Part shown: positions 12,174-23,940 of the stretch, one piece after another
How positions within the stretch are numbered: the first letter of the stretch is position 1
Layout of the letters: the number at the start of each line of letters is the position of its first letter
DNA from: Typha latifolia
Lineage: Eukaryota > Streptophyta > Magnoliopsida > Poales > Typhaceae
Assembly (NCBI GenBank): GCA_019914945.1
Contig: CM034112.1
Span: 8,648,501-8,712,500 of the forward strand
Direction: 5' to 3'
Length of the DNA: 64,000 nucleotides
The notes under the pieces: model-generated
Database searches by the model: none
Told to the model about the DNA's origin: nothing
The model's input: only the letters and a program-made list of their open reading frames with translations
Made by a program: the position numbers and the translations under genes

Positions 12174-13318
12174 TGGATCTCCTTATCTCAACCCTTTTTT
12201 ACACTTAGAATATTTCCCAATCCCCCCATTCAGATTCACAGCAGAAGAGCCTGTTGTGACCGACTGCATCACCCATCCAATCCACTTTTTAGGAAACCCT
12301 CTACCTTTTAGAACATCGGTCAGAAATCCCATCTCACCTTATCATAAGCCTTTTCAAATCCAACTTCAAATTATGCCTTCAGTTTTCTATTTTTTTACCC
12401 CGAAAATTATTTCATGAACACTTACCATGCTATCAAGGATGAATTTACCTTTAATAAAAGCACTATGTAATTCGTGATTAACTCATTAATCACCTGACAT
12501 AATCTATTAGTTAACACTTTTGAAATTATCTTATAGCTACAATTTAGTAAACTTATAAGCCTAAAATCCTCCACCTTATCAACCCCACTCTTTTAAGGAA
12601 TTAGGCAAACCATAACATAATTCAGCCTATGCAAGTAACACTCTCCCTCATAAAAAACATTGAACAAATCAAGAATCTTTTTCTTAATATCATCCCAAAA
12701 GTGACGAAAAAATTTCATTCCAAAACTATCAGACCTCGGGGCTTTATTTTCAGCCATCTAGAACACAGCCTAATAAATCTCCTTCTCACTAAACGAAGCT
12801 ACTAAAGCCTTAGCTTTATTTGCCTCCAATTTGTCTAAAGACCAACTCTCCTCAGTCATTGTTAGCCTCCAGGTGTTCACAGTTCCAAACAAATGCTTGT
12901 AGTAATTAGTGATATATATATATATCAAATCTAAATTAAATAACCATAGAAAAAGTAAATAACTCAGATACACCAGAGCCAATATTAGAAAAGAAAAGGG
13001 CATTGAAACAGCTTGTCGATTAAATTTAAGGGGCAATCAAATGTAGGAAGGTCTGTTGAGATCCATATGAGATCACAGATTAGGTTAGCTGGATTTGTAT
13101 ATAAAAAGCTGAAGTACAAGGAAAGAAATTTAAGCATAAGAAAACAGAAGTTCCTTGGTTTTGGAAGTTCAAAGAATGCAACCAGCCTCTTGGAATATGG
13201 GGTTAGGGCTGGACATATTTTGCCCCATGAAATCAGGATCTCTACAATCGATATTATAGTTCATCTATGAGAATGTCCTCCATTGTAGACTAAGATACCA
13301 CAAATAAGCGCCCAGACC

Positions 13319-13847
13319 TAGGGGTGTAAAAGAGCCGAGCTTGAGCAAGCTGAGGTTAGATCGGCTCGGCTCGAAATTGAGAAATGTCTAGCTTGGCTCA
13401 GCTCGAGCTAGCTCGATTTTTCAAAAATATATATAATATATATACTTAATAGCTGCAATATTTATACTTTTTAAGAGGTGGGTAGATATAAAGATGATTC
13501 TTATTTCTTAGTTTCCCAACATGGGACAAAATCTGATCCAACAAATTAAAAATTAATTTTTTTACATTAAACCTAGGATTCAAGTCCAGATCATTTTATT
13601 TGACGTTAAAGCACATAACCAAGTATGCTACAATACATTAATGTATATCATTAAATAAAATATATATATTTATTATATTAAAATATATATATATATATAT
13701 ATATATATCGAGCTAATTCGAGCCAAGCTCAAGGAAGCTGAATCTAGCTCAGCTCAATTATTATTTTGAGTAAAAAATTGAGCTCAGCTCAGCTCATTTA
13801 GAGCTCGAGCTAAGGTCACGAGCCAGCCAGCTAGTTTGATAGCCCTA
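13319..13847. mobile_element. Non-autonomous hAT-like element, 529 bp
   Basis: It starts TAGGGGTGTAAAAGAG and ends in the complement of TAGGGCTATCAAAC, so the inverted repeats are imperfect. The flanks 13311-13318 (CCCAGACC) and 13848-13855 (CCAAGACC) match at 7 of 8 bases, the 8-bp target duplication expected of hAT elements. Inside are many GAGCTCGAGC-like and GCTCAGCTC motifs near both ends and (AT)n runs. No coding sequence is present. Confidence 0.75.
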
Positions 13848-15131
13848 CCAAGACCAAGATCACAATAACCCAAAACACTTCAGGAATATTAGGGTCAGAA
13901 TTGGATATGATCTATTAAGCTTAAAAGACTATAATAAGGAACATTTGCCGGAAGGTATCTTGTAGAAAGTAGACTCCAAGTTAATGCTCTTAAACATTCA
14001 AGAGTTTATCTTGGATTCTTACATATAAAGATTAACGATTATGTCTTTTTTAATATTAAGCAAAAAGCAATTAAGTCTCCAAACTTCTATATTTCACAAG
14101 TACCTCCTTAACATTACAAATCACATCAAAGTATCAGGTACTTCAGAATTTCAATTTAATTTCTCTAAATTTGAAATTCAAGTTAGCAATTAACTTCAAT
14201 TCAGCATCAAGAGAGTAACCTCTATGTTTCAGAATTCAGACAACTATAAAGATGCCCCAACAATAGTGTTGCCAATCACATTTGATACTTCCGCTAATAT
14301 TAAAGCTTGTGACGAAGTTTCAAAAACTTACAAAGATCGCCATAGTTGGCAGAGTATGTTATCTACAAAATTTCAAGAAAACACTAGTTGCTGACAGAAG
14401 TATTTAATGATACGGGTTGTTGGACTGTCTGTACATAGCTTATGATTCTTCCGGGGTACTATTCAAACGTAATGTTCTCATGCCTGATAATCAGATGATG
14501 TCTGTTGTTGTGAAGTTCTTGAGTTGTTGTCAACTAGAGAAAAGTTGCAGCGGCATATCTCAAGGTATCTAATACTCAAAGGACACCACTTCAGGCATTG
14601 ACTAATGATCTCTCATAAATATCCTTATGCTTCAGACCATCTGGATATTGATGAGGTAGAAACACTTTAGTATAGATAGAAGTCATTCAATACTATTGGG
14701 ATTTTAAAATTTTTAATTGCTCAGGCCAAAAATTGAAAGATTTGTCACGCGCTTTAGCAGCATGGATGTAAAGACGACCTAGAAGCTGACAGAAGAATGC
14801 AGGTACCTGACATAATAGGAAGCACCAAGCCTAGCTCCAAAAGACATGGTTTTGATCTCATTTTCTACAACTTTCTTCCACATCAAGATTACAGTGAAAG
14901 GTGAACATATGCCAATATCTGCAAACATAATTCTCAACCTGCCCACTCTTCTTGAGGAAGATCTTGATAAACACTCTTATGTTTCTTCAGGCGGCTTGTG
15001 AAGAGAAAATAAGTCTTCCAAGATTCACCTATAGATCCATGATATGACTGATCTTGAGAATTCTCAAGTTTCAGGTAAGGTGAATGATGAGGATCAATGA
15101 CTGAATAGAGCCAATACTATGGTTCTCCTCT
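13848..15131. other. 3' flank of the PPR gene
   Basis: AT-rich DNA downstream of the minus-strand PPR stop. It probably holds the 3' untranslated region and polyadenylation region, but I cannot place the signal with confidence. No other gene is seen. Confidence 0.4.
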
Positions 15132-17192
15132 TTAAGCATTCAAAAGAGTTTGGAACTTCACCCGCCTTTTGATGCTACCAAATCTATCATAACCTATACC
15201 GATTTTACTGTGTAGCAGTTTTATAGCCAGGTCAGCATTTCCAGCTTTCCTGAGTGCATTAATCATAACTGTTCTAACTCTTCCAGGAACCTCACGGCCT
15301 TTCTGCACAATATCATCAGCTAGCTTGCAAGCATGCTCATATCTATGGGCCTTGCATAATGTATTAATCATATCCTCATGAGCTGTCTCTGGGACTACAC
15401 CCATAGGAGCCATTTCATCCAAAATCTTACAAGCTCTGTTAAACTTCCCAGAAAGGCAAAGTCCAGTAGAGAGGGCTCTAAAAGCAGCAATGGTAGGAGA
15501 GATACCCTTGTCAATCATTGTGTCCCACAATTTCAACGCCTCCTCATTCTTATGTCTCTTAAACAACCCATCAATGAGTATTGTATATGTGTAGACAGTC
15601 TGATAGCAACCCTCCCTTTCCATTCTCTTGAACAGAGCACAAGCATCATCAACTCTTCCAGCCTTTGCCAAGGCATCGATGATTGCATTATAACAATAAG
15701 AATCAGGAACAAACCCCTTCTCCATCATCTCTTTGAAAAGCTTTTCTGCTTGGTCAACCATTCCGGTTTTGCCAAACCCATCAATAAGGCTAGAATACAA
15801 GACGGCATTCACTGTGATGTCTTTCTCTAAACAATATCTAAACCAGTGCATTGCCTGATCCATCTTCCCACACTTGCACAAGCAGTTGATAACCACACCA
15901 TAAGTAAACTCATCTGGTTCGAGCCCGGCATCATTCATTCTCTTGAAGAGTAGCATTGCCTGCTCCTCGCTACCGCACTTTGCAAATGAATCGATGAGAG
16001 CCGTATAGATGGCAACATTGGCGACACTGCCTCTCCTTAGCATGCTTTCAAACACAGTCAATCCCTCGAACGGCATGCCCCCCTTGCAGAGGGCGGCAAT
16101 GACTAAGGTGTAGGCATGGGGAGGGATCTCCAACTCCCTCTCTTCCATCTCATGATAGAGGGCAAGACACTGGTGGAAGGCATTTTCGGCATAGTGACAT
16201 TGGATCAGAGTCAGATAGGTGATTTTATCTGGGGCCAAGTTGTTGCTGTTCTCTGTTTGCATCTCCCTGAGCCGGTCGAGGGCCTTCTGGGTTCTGCCCA
16301 CCTTGCAGTAGCCTTTAATGAGGGTGTTGTAGGAGACCACATCGGGGTGGACGCGTGCGTCGGCGTGCGCTTTCATGACGTCGAAGACCTTCTCGGCGGA
16401 TTCGACGAAGCCGGACTTGACAAGACCGTCGAGTAAGCAGTTGTAGGTCATGAGGGAGGGCTCAACCCGGCTCTCTTTCATCTGGCGCCAGACCCAGAGC
16501 ATCTCCTCTACGAAGCCCAGGGCGCCGAGGCTTCGGATCAGAGACGAGTAAGCGGAAGGCGCGAGGAGGACGAGATCCTCTCGGTTTCTAATCTCAGCCA
16601 ATAGCTCCCGGACGCGATCATTGGCCGGGGAAGTTGAAGTAGACGAGGCGGAGTGGGAAAAGGCATCGATGAGAGAGATGTAGCAATCGAGGGCGCAGTG
16701 GTTCGTCTTCAGTTGGTGCTGCTGCCTCGTTAAGGCCCATCGGAAGAAGCGGAGGGCGGACTCCGGGTGGCGGCGGAGGTCGGTGGAGCGAAGGGCGTGG
16801 GAGATGAAGGCAGGGGAGGGACGAATGAGGAAGGTGCGGCAAAAGTCGTCGAGTTGGGAATGGAGGGAGTGGGAGGGTGATTGGATGACAAGGGCGACGA
16901 TCCGAGTGAGCCATGGGGATGGGGACCGCTGCTCTCCTCCTCCTCCACCTCCTCCAGTAGGGTAAGGGTGGGGATGAGGAGTGAGGTCGGAGAGGTCGAT
17001 GAACGGTTCAACCCATTCGGGAGGAGGAGGAGGAGGAGGGAGGTGAAATGTGGAGGAGGAAGAAGATGAGGTTAAAGGTCGGTCGCCGTAGCAGCAGGAA
17101 TGAGAAAGGGAGAGGGAAAGAAGGTCAATGATTAGGTGAGGTCGTGGCCGGAGGAGGAGGAGGAGGTTGCTGCGGCGGAGGGCAAGGTCCAT
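15132..17192 (-). CDS. P-class PPR protein, At1g03560-like, mitochondrial
   Basis: A single uninterrupted exon of 686 codons. ATG at 17192-17190 is preferred over the in-frame GTG two codons upstream. P-class PPR proteins bind organellar RNA and support its stability, processing or translation. The N-terminus is Arg/Leu/Ser-rich and lacks acidic residues for long stretches, fitting a mitochondrial transit peptide. A Pro/Gly-rich linker and the box EWVEPFIDLSDL follow, then about thirteen 35-residue repeats (for example YNTLIKGYCKVGRTQKALDR and LYSSLIDGFGKTGMVDQAEK). The conserved C-terminus is VPGRVRTVMINALRKAGNAD then IGYDRFGSIKRRVKFQTLL, ending TAA. The repeat order and this tail agree with Arabidopsis At1g03560 as I remember it. 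No E/DYW editing domain is present. The 5' third is very GC-rich and the 3' part is not. The upstream flank is only about 70-200 bp before LINE C begins. Confidence 0.95.
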   Translation of the reverse strand: MDLALRRSNLLLLLRPRPHLIIDLLSLSLSHSCCYGDRPLTSSSSSSTFHLPPPPPPPEWVEPFIDLSDLTPHPHPYPTGGGGGGGEQRSPSPWLTRIVALVIQSPSHSLHSQLDDFCRTFLIRPSPAFISHALRSTDLRRHPESALRFFRWALTRQQHQLKTNHCALDCYISLIDAFSHSASSTSTSPANDRVRELLAEIRNREDLVLLAPSAYSSLIRSLGALGFVEEMLWVWRQMKESRVEPSLMTYNCLLDGLVKSGFVESAEKVFDVMKAHADARVHPDVVSYNTLIKGYCKVGRTQKALDRLREMQTENSNNLAPDKITYLTLIQCHYAENAFHQCLALYHEMEERELEIPPHAYTLVIAALCKGGMPFEGLTVFESMLRRGSVANVAIYTALIDSFAKCGSEEQAMLLFKRMNDAGLEPDEFTYGVVINCLCKCGKMDQAMHWFRYCLEKDITVNAVLYSSLIDGFGKTGMVDQAEKLFKEMMEKGFVPDSYCYNAIIDALAKAGRVDDACALFKRMEREGCYQTVYTYTILIDGLFKRHKNEEALKLWDTMIDKGISPTIAAFRALSTGLCLSGKFNRACKILDEMAPMGVVPETAHEDMINTLCKAHRYEHACKLADDIVQKGREVPGRVRTVMINALRKAGNADLAIKLLHSKIGIGYDRFGSIKRRVKFQTLLNA

Positions 17193-20100
17193 CGGCACCG
17201 TATCAGTATGTTAGAAATGGGATTTTGGGAATTGGTTGAAAACGTGGCATGATAAAATCTGAATTTTGTTTTTCTTTTATAAAATTAAACGAACATTAAT
17301 TAAATGGTACTTCAATTACAAAAGGTAGGAGGTCAAAAACTCAAGCAAAAAAAAAGGGGAAAGCTCTAAGTACAACCAAAACCTTAGCTACTTCTAAAGT
17401 TTGCAAGAAAGTCAATAGCGAGATTTACATCTTAGTAAGTGTGAGAGATTTTAAAAGACTAGAATCTTCTTAAAGAGTCTAAGATATCACTAATGATTGC
17501 TCTAATTTCCTAAGGTGATTTGGATAACTCTATTAAGCACTTTAGTTAAAATCTAAGAGTCGGCTTCTATTCATATTTTGGTAATACTCAAGTAAAAATA
17601 ATTGAGCCAAATTTGCGATATTTGCAACCACTAAGAATAGGAGAATCATCAAGTAACCTAGCCACAAAAGTGACTCCACTTGACATTTGCAACCAGCAAG
17701 AAGTAGTCGTCCGTATTGATTTTGACCCAATCTATTGGTGGGGAAAACCATCAATGTGGGGGGCTAAGTGTGGTTGGTTTTGTGACTATTAACGACTTTT
17801 ATTTGAAATATTCAAGAGGTAGAGTTGAGAATTATTTTCAAACCTTATATGCAGTCTCTTTGAGGTTGTTAAACAACATATTGTTTCTCCTTCTTCATAT
17901 CTGCTAGTGAATGATAGCAATAACCACCTTGAAAAAATCTTAATTAACCCAACCAGACTCTCGTCCTTGAAGAGCCAATATTCATTTCCCTATATTTGCA
18001 CATTGAGCAAGTTAACTTAGAACCTAATAGCATTCCACATATTAGTGGCAAAAGTAAAATCATAAAAAGATAGGAAATAGATTCTCTGAAAAGGCCACAA
18101 TTTGGGCAGTCTTAGTCAAGGTCAAGGCCTATTTGAAAAATAATATCACGAGTCTGGATTTTGCTCCGGCAAACTTTCCAAAAAAAAATTCGACAGGATA
18201 CTTAATTTTTAGAGGTAGTTCCACCATTTTCAAGGATGCTCAAAGGTAGATGGATAACACAAAAGAGCATAAACACTTTTGACTATAGCCAACCCACTAC
18301 GATGGGAGGCCCAACCCTAGATATCCAACTTATTCATCTTAGAACAATAGATGTCAAAAAATTTCTCACTGATATTTTGGTTAAAAGTGGTATAAATTTA
18401 ATCAACATCTCAAATATCATTCATCATGATGTCACTAACTTTCTTAATATATTGACCTTATCAATTTTCACATAATTGGGCCACCTATTAATAGAAATAT
18501 AACCCAGTCACGGATCGTCCCATAGATTAGTGGGCTACCATTATGGATCACTTTAAAGAGGCCACCCCTAATAGCCCTCATAGAATCGAAGATTAACTTC
18601 CAGCTCTAAGAGCTTTTTTTAGGCTTACTATTCCTCCAATGGTGGAGACAACCATATTTAGCAATGAAAATATTTGTCCAAGGTAAGTTATCCTTATTAA
18701 GGATGTTAAGAACATTTTTAGCAACCAAAGACAATATAACAATCTGGAGGTTCCTAATGGCGAGCTCATCTTTTTTTTTAGACTTAGTAATATTGTCCCA
18801 CTGAATTAAGTTAAGACCTCGAGTATGGTTTGACTTATCCTACAGGAACGTACGAGAAAGCTTAGTAATCCAATCCACCATCTCAAAAAGGTCTAAGAGG
18901 AAGAGAGCAAATGCACACGTATAGAATTTAGGCATGGCCTTTTTCCATCTCAAAATTTTGGCATTAATTTTGGCAAGGAACCCCTTATGCTGATTAAGGA
19001 ACAATTGCTAAGGCGAGATTTTAGCTCCAAAATATTTGAAAGGAAAATTTCTCTTTGCCATATTGAGAATGCACAAAAGGGGATTCTTCTGAGAGACTAG
19101 GAGGGAAGAACACCTCTAACTTACTATAATTTATGCACAAATTTATAATACCCTTATACTTTCTAAGAATATTCATAAGATTATTATAAGATAACTAACT
19201 GACATTAATGCAAATCAGTAGATCATTGGCATACATAAGATGGCTAACAGCAATATCTTATGAATTTTAAAAGGTTAAATATATAAGTTTAAAATGGCAT
19301 CATTTATAAGAGCATAAAAAATCTTGAATACTAGGACTAAAAGGTATGGGGATAAAGGATCCCCCTGTCTGATATCTCTATTGTTTTGTATATTTAGATG
19401 AAAAATTATTTATCAAAACAGTGAAAGACGGCAATGAAATCCAAGCTGAAATCCAATCAACAAAAACTTTCGGAAAATCCATTCGAGCCATAGTGGTTGT
19501 GACAGCCAACTTTAATGACGATGTAATTTTTGGTCATAGAGGCGAGTGGACTACTTTCTAAGCTAAAATAATATTGTTATAGATGTATCTACCAACAATA
19601 AAGGCTGTTTGCTCAGGTCCTATCAAAGAGGTAAAGATAAGCTTTATCTTATTTACAAGGATTTTAGCCAACACTCTATGGTTTACATTAAAAGGAAAAT
19701 GGGTTTATAATTCACAACATTAGTAGGATATATTTTTTTAGGGATAAAAGTAATGTAGGTATGACCCCAAGTCAAAGAAATAGCAGTAGTGTGCTGAATC
19801 TGTAACATAGACTTATACAAACCTCACATATGATATTCTAATATTTACCTCACATATGATATTCTAATATTTTAAAAAAAATTCATATGAAAACTATCTA
19901 GATCAAGGGCTTTTCTACTAGGCATGGACCACAGAATCGCTTTAACCTCCATAATATCAACATCGTGATTAAAATCATCATTGCAGATAGTCCTAAGATA
20001 TAGAACTATTGGCTAGTCATTCAAGGATAGATACTCCTCGACCTCCTTGCACTAAATATTCCTATAGAAACCAAGAAATTGATTTTCAATGTCATAGGAT

Positions 20101-20447
20101 CTATTGATTATGTCACCTACTGAATTGGTAATATTTAAGATTTGATTTCTCTGTTGACGAATTTTGGTAGAAGCATGAAATTTTTTTAGATTTAACATCC
20201 CCATTTATAAGCCAAGCCAACCTAGACTTGCACTACTAATTTAAACTAATCTATCTAAGCAAGGCAATATACTTACGGTTTAGGATAACAAGATTTGTAC
20301 CGTCAACCTCAATGAATAGCCCCAGGCCCGCTTTGACCTCAAGCTTAGTGATACTAGCCCTAGTGGATAAGAGATAGGTTTTCAACCTACCAAAACAATG
20401 CATATTCTAATTTAACACAGAGTATCTAAGTTTGACTAAATTATTGT

Positions 20448-20696
20448 TTAAGTTGGAAGAGGGATTAGAGCCCTCATTAGGAGCAGAAAGAACCCAAATT
20501 TGCTCAATAATATTTTTAACCTTGAGGTGTTCAACCCAAAATCACTCAAATCTAAAGAGAATATGGTGCATTTAAGATCCATACCAAAATTTATTACCAC
20601 AGGGGCATGATTAGAAGCAACCCTAGGAAGATGATTAACAAAAAGTTTGGAAAACATATTCATGATAGCATGATTACCAAAAAAAACTCTATTCAA
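20448..20696 (-). pseudogene. LINE C endonuclease C-terminal fragment
   Basis: The open piece includes NRVFFGNHAIMNMFSK and LPRVASNHAPVVINF, the typical end of the AP-endonuclease domain of plant LINE ORF2, where SDHAP is usual. Here the catalytic Asp position reads Asn (SNHAP), so it is probably inactive. Confidence 0.72.
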
Positions 20697-21589
20697 CCAA
20701 ACTAAAGTCCTAGCAGCATTATGATGATTGTTACACCAAGTTAAATCACAAAAATTAAAGTCAATTAAAACAGCTTTAGAAATAAAATTACGTAAAGTCT
20801 TAACATAATAAGTCTAAATAACTTGCCACTATATTTGTCTTTGGGAATTAAAATGCAGTTAAAATCACTCATGATTTACCAATGCAGATCACCATAGTCC
20901 AGATAACCAAGTTCATGCCAAATCTAATTTCTATCAACCACTATGGTGCTAGCGTAAATAACAAAAAGAAGCTAAGGAGACTTACTTATCTCAGACGCTT
21001 TACAATGTGGAGCCTTGAGGGAGAAGCTAACAACAACAATCATAATTTAATCGACATTAAAGCAGATCATAATGTCCCTTATCACACCCAAATCTGCCAC
21101 AAACAATTCATCCCAAGTAAGCCGCATTCTATAAATTAAACCCAAGAATTTAGTATCATTAGTATGAGTTTCCAATAAAATAAACATATCAAAATTATAA
21201 TGGTTTTATAAATTGAACAGAGAAGTATGCCCTTCTCTCCTCATGAGCCCCATATAGTTCTAGAATATGACTTATGTTAGAAAACCATAGGGGATGTGTT
21301 GCTTACCTCGAGAGCAGCCTTACCACATTTGCTCTTACTTGAATTGGCTAGGCTTGCTAAGACCACTGGTTTTTGGATCTTGATATTGCGAATTATCAAA
21401 CCTTAGAGTCCTGGATACATATTGTGATCCCAAGTTTTCTCGGGTATATCAATGTCAGTAGAGCTCGCCTGCTAGGAGGCAGTCTGAAGCATAGTTACCA
21501 TGGTACAAGCGGGCTCCTTGAAGTTAGCGAGAGCCATGGTGGAGATAGAGAAATTAGAATGAACATGATGATACAATCTCCCTTTTAGG

Positions 21590-22560
21590 CTAAGACTCGA
21601 TCTATCCAATTTTTCAGATTTGGACAGGATCTGACACGAAATTTGGAAAAGGATCTCAAAAGATGCAATTGTCGGATCGACGTGAAATTTTGATATGTTG
21701 TAGCCCTAAAAAAGATTTTTCTAACAAATCTAGTTTTAGGCAAATCAGACGATAGGATCTCAAGATATCCCCCAATAAGTAGACGAACATTTGAGAGTCT
21801 GTCTATGGATCCATGAATGGAGGCACGAGATCCTAGGTGATGGTGGGTGGTGGTAGACGGGTGGTAATGGGGTGGCACCGGTGGATAAGTGGTGGTGGAA
21901 GGGTTATGAGTGATGGAAGGGATTAGGGCAAGGTGATAGATAGATTGGAAAAAGGGGGAAGAGTGGGCCGCCCCTAAGAGACTAGGATGAGTGGCCGATC
22001 GAGGGAGGTTAGAAGCGGCGACGCCGGGGAGCGAGAGAATGAGAGAGAAGAAGATAAAGGAGACTAGGGCAAAATTTAAGTCATTCAATAATGATTCTAT
22101 GGTTGCCATCCACACCTTTAGAGGCTAATCAAACAATTCAAAATTGACAATTATTAATCCTAAGAATAGTAGATTTTTGCCGACTGCATTCGAACGTGCC
22201 CGATCGCGTTCGAATGCACATTTTGCGTTCTCTGTATGTGCGAACTTGATGCAGGCATTCGCAGGCGCGTTCAAATGCACATTTTGCACTTTCTGTATTT
22301 GCGAATCTGATGTAGGCATTCGCAAACGCGTTCGAACGCACTCTACCCGCGTTCGAACGCGATATACAGAAAACTTATTTTTCTGTGAATTAAACACTAA
22401 AACAAGAATAAAAGACACCCCTAAAGTGTATCCATACTCGAGACGATATTGGTGAACCCGAATCATATACATGAGTGGATTTGGTAGTTATGAAAGGTGT
22501 GGAAGAACGAAGAGAAGAATAAGTTAAGGGTGAAGGGTTTAAAACGAATGCAAAAGCTAA
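21590..22560. other. Non-LINE block inside LINE C
   Basis: Between the gag and endonuclease parts of LINE C lies about 0.97 kb that does not read as either. It has a (GGT/GGTGG)-rich stretch (21838-21905), a GC-rich segment and the TTCGAA-rich tandem repeat at 22209-22361. It could be an insertion or a captured gene fragment. I found no terminal repeats. Confidence 0.4.
22209..22361. repeat. 61-bp tandem repeat and TTCGAA palindromes
   Basis: Two adjacent units of about 61 bp (22209-22268 and 22269-22329) share ATGCACATTTTGC, TTCTGTAT, TGCGAA and AGGCATTCGCA. Immediately after come two perfect palindromes, GCGTTCGAACGC (22328-22339) and CGCGTTCGAACGCG (22348-22361). CpG is far denser here than in the surrounding AT-rich DNA. 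Confidence 0.8.
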
Positions 22561-23940
22561 GAGGTTACTAGGAGGAAAAAAAATCCAACGACCCCAACAT
22601 GATTAAGAGGAGTCAAAGTGATAGTATGTCCATCAATAACTATTAATTCTCCCTAACAAGGATTATCACAATCATTAGAAGGGTCAGTAAAAAATTTAGG
22701 ATAAATGATGATATTGGTAGCAGTGTTAGCCTCATGAAAAGTCATCTACATTAGCATTTACAACTAGCACACGATCCACTCCATTAAAGGCCACATCAAA
22801 ATGGTTTGGAGTGAGAGGAGCATTTAAATTCCCCTCCCATATGAGGTCACACCTTGAAAGGACGAGTCGCCCATTGACAAGATCTTAGAAGATCTAGCAT
22901 TTGGGGAAGGGTCCTAAGGCAAGAAATCCTTAGGTACACCCTTGCCCTTAGGCCTCTTTCCCGAGATCTACTATAGTGTAACTATTTAGGCCGATCTAGA
23001 TTAGATTGAGTGGAATTTGATCTGGTGTGTTTTGGACTAAAGTTGGACCCGATAGGTTTAACCACTTGGACATGGTGCAATTTCAAACCGTCTCTTTGAT
23101 ACGTTTACCGGTGTCTCTTTGACCCATGGTAGGCTTTCCACTTTGGTTAGCAAAGGGTAAGTAAACCACTGGTTGGTAACCTTACCACCCTTATCAGGCT
23201 CACTCGCCTTCTTTAACAGCACCACTAATAGATGAAATGGTGGCACCACCTGAGTTGTGAGGTTTTTTCCTTTGTTCTGGATATTTATCCAAAGACCAAA
23301 AAAATCTTAACTAGCAGCAGGTGGGTCAGTGTCATTTTCATTATTACCCTTGGATATACCCCCTACTTAGGGCTGAGCCACCCCCTTTCTAGCATATCAC
23401 TGCTATCCAGCTTTAGACTATCGCATGCGCTAAATTCTGCCCGATCCCCTACACATTAAAAACACATTATGGAGGAGGTTTTCATAAAGCCACGGCTTGA
23501 AAAAAGATTCATTTGATGGGCCGACCTTGGTGGATTGCTTTAGAGGGGCGAACATATCTATTTTGATATAAACTCATGCGAAGCATCCCATCACCTTGGT
23601 AAAGTATGAGCATCGTCGATCTATAAAGGATGGCTAGAGGCCATCTCCACAAGGAGATACTTTTGGCCAATATTCAATCGGTAAGTCAAAAAATTGAACC
23701 TAAGCTAGGGTTGATTTGATCTTCTCCATTAAAGGTTGAAAATTTGGGCGCCAAGGAATTAAATTTAACACTAAACCTCTAAAAGTCCAAGGCTCTCCTG
23801 TATGAACATGTCAAGTTCAAAACTAAATTTTAAAATGAAAAAAACCTATTGCCATGTCGAGGACTTATAGGATTCACGGCAATTTCCATCATTTCATTAT
23901 TTCCTTAATCAAATAGGCCAATGGAATCCGAATGGAGTTA

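Larger units (their letters stand above)
10225..12925 (-). mobile_element. L1-like LINE remnant B, 5'-truncated
   Basis: On the minus strand ORF2 starts inside the RT region, with no endonuclease: NYYKHLFG near 12.9 kb, then a segment close to ENKAPGPDGF at about 12.75 kb. RT palm follows (LSPYLFVLIADG, and the catalytic box reads YTDD near 12045 instead of the usual YADD). The post-RT segment is at 11730-11263 (RKKDFGGMGIVNL, WHGIAEAKKG), and the zinc-binding tail reaches about 10.35 kb (ACQWIQLDQE). Numerous stops and frameshifts show that it is dead. TA-rich runs border both ends (12912-12926 and 10195-10224). Confidence 0.83.
17262..23940 (-). mobile_element. L1-like LINE remnant C, nearly full length
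   Basis: Minus-strand order matches a whole plant L1: an ORF1 DUF4283-like gag (GEPWTFRGLVLNLIPWRPNF, about 23.8-23.6 kb), then endonuclease (LLETHTND near 21.2 kb; ending RVFFGNHAIMNM and NHLPRVASNHAPVVINFGMD at 20.7-20.5 kb). RT follows (GDPLSPYLLVLVFK at about 19.35 kb; YANDL instead of YADDL at about 19.22 kb), then the zinc-binding region and an RNase H start (DWVKINTDD, about 17.73 kb). The 3' end is a T-rich run on the plus strand (17262-17277), fitting a poly(A) tail. Stops occur throughout. A block at about 21.59-22.56 kb does not read as LINE and may be an insertion. The ends are estimates. Confidence 0.82.

Noticed and set aside
21585..22472. Open frames of 176, 115 and 103 codons
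   Set aside because: They lie over a His/Pro/Thr low-complexity stretch and a tandem repeat, on both strands, with no family resemblance.
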